From contig DAOWBJ010000116.1 of NCBI GenBank assembly GCA_030634125.1, positions 1-6,060 on the forward strand: a DNA stretch of 6,060 nt, in the 5' to 3' direction. This DNA comes from Victivallales bacterium (GTDB lineage Bacteria > Verrucomicrobiota > Lentisphaeria > Victivallales > Victivallaceae). Positions 5,869 to 6,060 of this stretch are shown here, one piece after another. Position numbers and translations under genes: made by a program. Numbering within the stretch: the first letter of the stretch is position 1; each line of letters opens with the position of its first letter. The notes beneath the pieces are model-generated. The model worked only from the letters and a program-made list of their open reading frames with translations, searched no databases and was not told the origin of the DNA.

Positions 5869-5946
5869 TGGGGTGAGAAACCGGATTTGAACCGGCGGCC
5901 TCCTGGGCCACAACCAGGCGCTCTAACCAACTGAGCTATTCCCACC
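5869..5946 (-). tRNA. tRNA-His (anticodon GTG)
   Basis: A complete cloverleaf can be drawn. The acceptor stem is GTGGGAA with TTCTCAC (one G-U pair); the D arm is GCTC-AGTTGGTTA-GAGC; the anticodon arm is CCTGG-TTGTGGC-CCAGG with anticodon GTG at 5911-5909; the variable loop is AGGCC; the T arm is GCCGG-TTCAAAT-CCGGT. The coordinates include G(-1) at 5946, the identity base of histidine tRNA, facing discriminator C73 at 5872, and an encoded CCA at 5871-5869. It reads CAC/CAU codons. Encoded CCA and C73 are the common bacterial form. Confidence 0.97.
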
Positions 5947-5962
5947 ATTTGTGAGCCAATAC

Positions 5963-5968
5963 ATTATA
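5963..5968 (-). promoter_or_regulatory. -10 box of the tRNA-His promoter
   Basis: TATAAT on the minus strand at 5968-5963 is a perfect sigma70 -10 box. A start point about 7 nt on would give a 5' leader of roughly 10 nt before the tRNA. The nearest -35-like hexamer, TTGAAA (5988-5983), is only 14 nt away, shorter than the usual 16-18, so the -35 element is uncertain. Confidence 0.55.
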
Positions 5969-6060
5969 AGGAAAAATAAGATTTTCAACATCTAATAGAG
6001 AAAAAAAACGATTTTTCATGGATTTATAAGATTTACTGACTATGAACTTAGATATCGAAG
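5969..6060. other. AT-rich right flank without a visible gene
   Basis: Apart from the possible -35 of tRNA-His, this stretch has no supported gene. A plus-strand ATG at 6042 opens MNLDIE to the window edge, but no Shine-Dalgarno sequence precedes it, so it is not called. If real, a gene there would be divergent from all others here. Confidence 0.3.

Noticed and set aside
5869..5946. tRNA-His as an integration (att) site
   Set aside because: I found no second copy of the tRNA 3' end in the window and no integrase gene nearby.
6042..6060. Start of a divergent plus-strand gene (MNLDIE...)
   Set aside because: Only 19 nt are visible and no ribosome binding site precedes the ATG.

Overview
All genes that can be read in this window lie on the minus strand, so transcription runs from the right edge to the left. 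The base composition is moderate and AT-rich between genes, with clear Shine-Dalgarno sequences. The window looks bacterial. The tRNA-His has a genomically encoded CCA end and C at position 73, which argues against Alphaproteobacteria. The mix of Tad-type envelope proteins, a long unassigned secreted protein and a small GC-rich dispersed repeat would suit an environmental Gram-negative such as a Verrucomicrobiota/Lentisphaerota-type member of the PVC group. That placement is an inference without a marker gene.

Layout in transcription order: (1) 5869-5946, tRNA-His(GTG) with an upstream -10 box and a T-tract directly after its CCA. (2) 5166-5723, 3327-5165 and 2672-3313, a tight three-gene operon (gaps of 0 and 13 nt). 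It encodes a TadE-like pseudopilin, a large TadG-like protein with an N-terminal Tad domain, and a second TadE-like pseudopilin. The two small proteins carry a Gly|xxxxGlu prepilin-peptidase-type site and the large one does not, matching the TadE/TadF/TadG division in known Tad pili. No secretion ATPase, secretin or Flp pilin gene is visible. (3) 2359-2671, a 313-nt intergenic stretch with a GC-rich repeat element and candidate promoters. (4) 1735-2358, a signal-peptide-bearing envelope protein of unknown function, closed by a strong intrinsic terminator at 1664-1705. (5) 235-1596, mgtE, a magnesium channel/transporter with a GTG start. (6) 1-224, the first 74 codons of a GT-C/PMT-type membrane glycosyltransferase, 10 nt after mgtE and probably co-transcribed with it.

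The most notable non-coding signal is an 18-bp sequence shared exactly by the terminator stem ahead of mgtE (1686-1703) and the GC-rich intergenic element (2542-2559). It suggests that a dispersed repeat family has supplied a terminator arm. Several starts were moved downstream from the longest open frame because an in-frame start with a better-placed ribosome binding site is present. I found no CRISPR array, insertion sequence or defence system.
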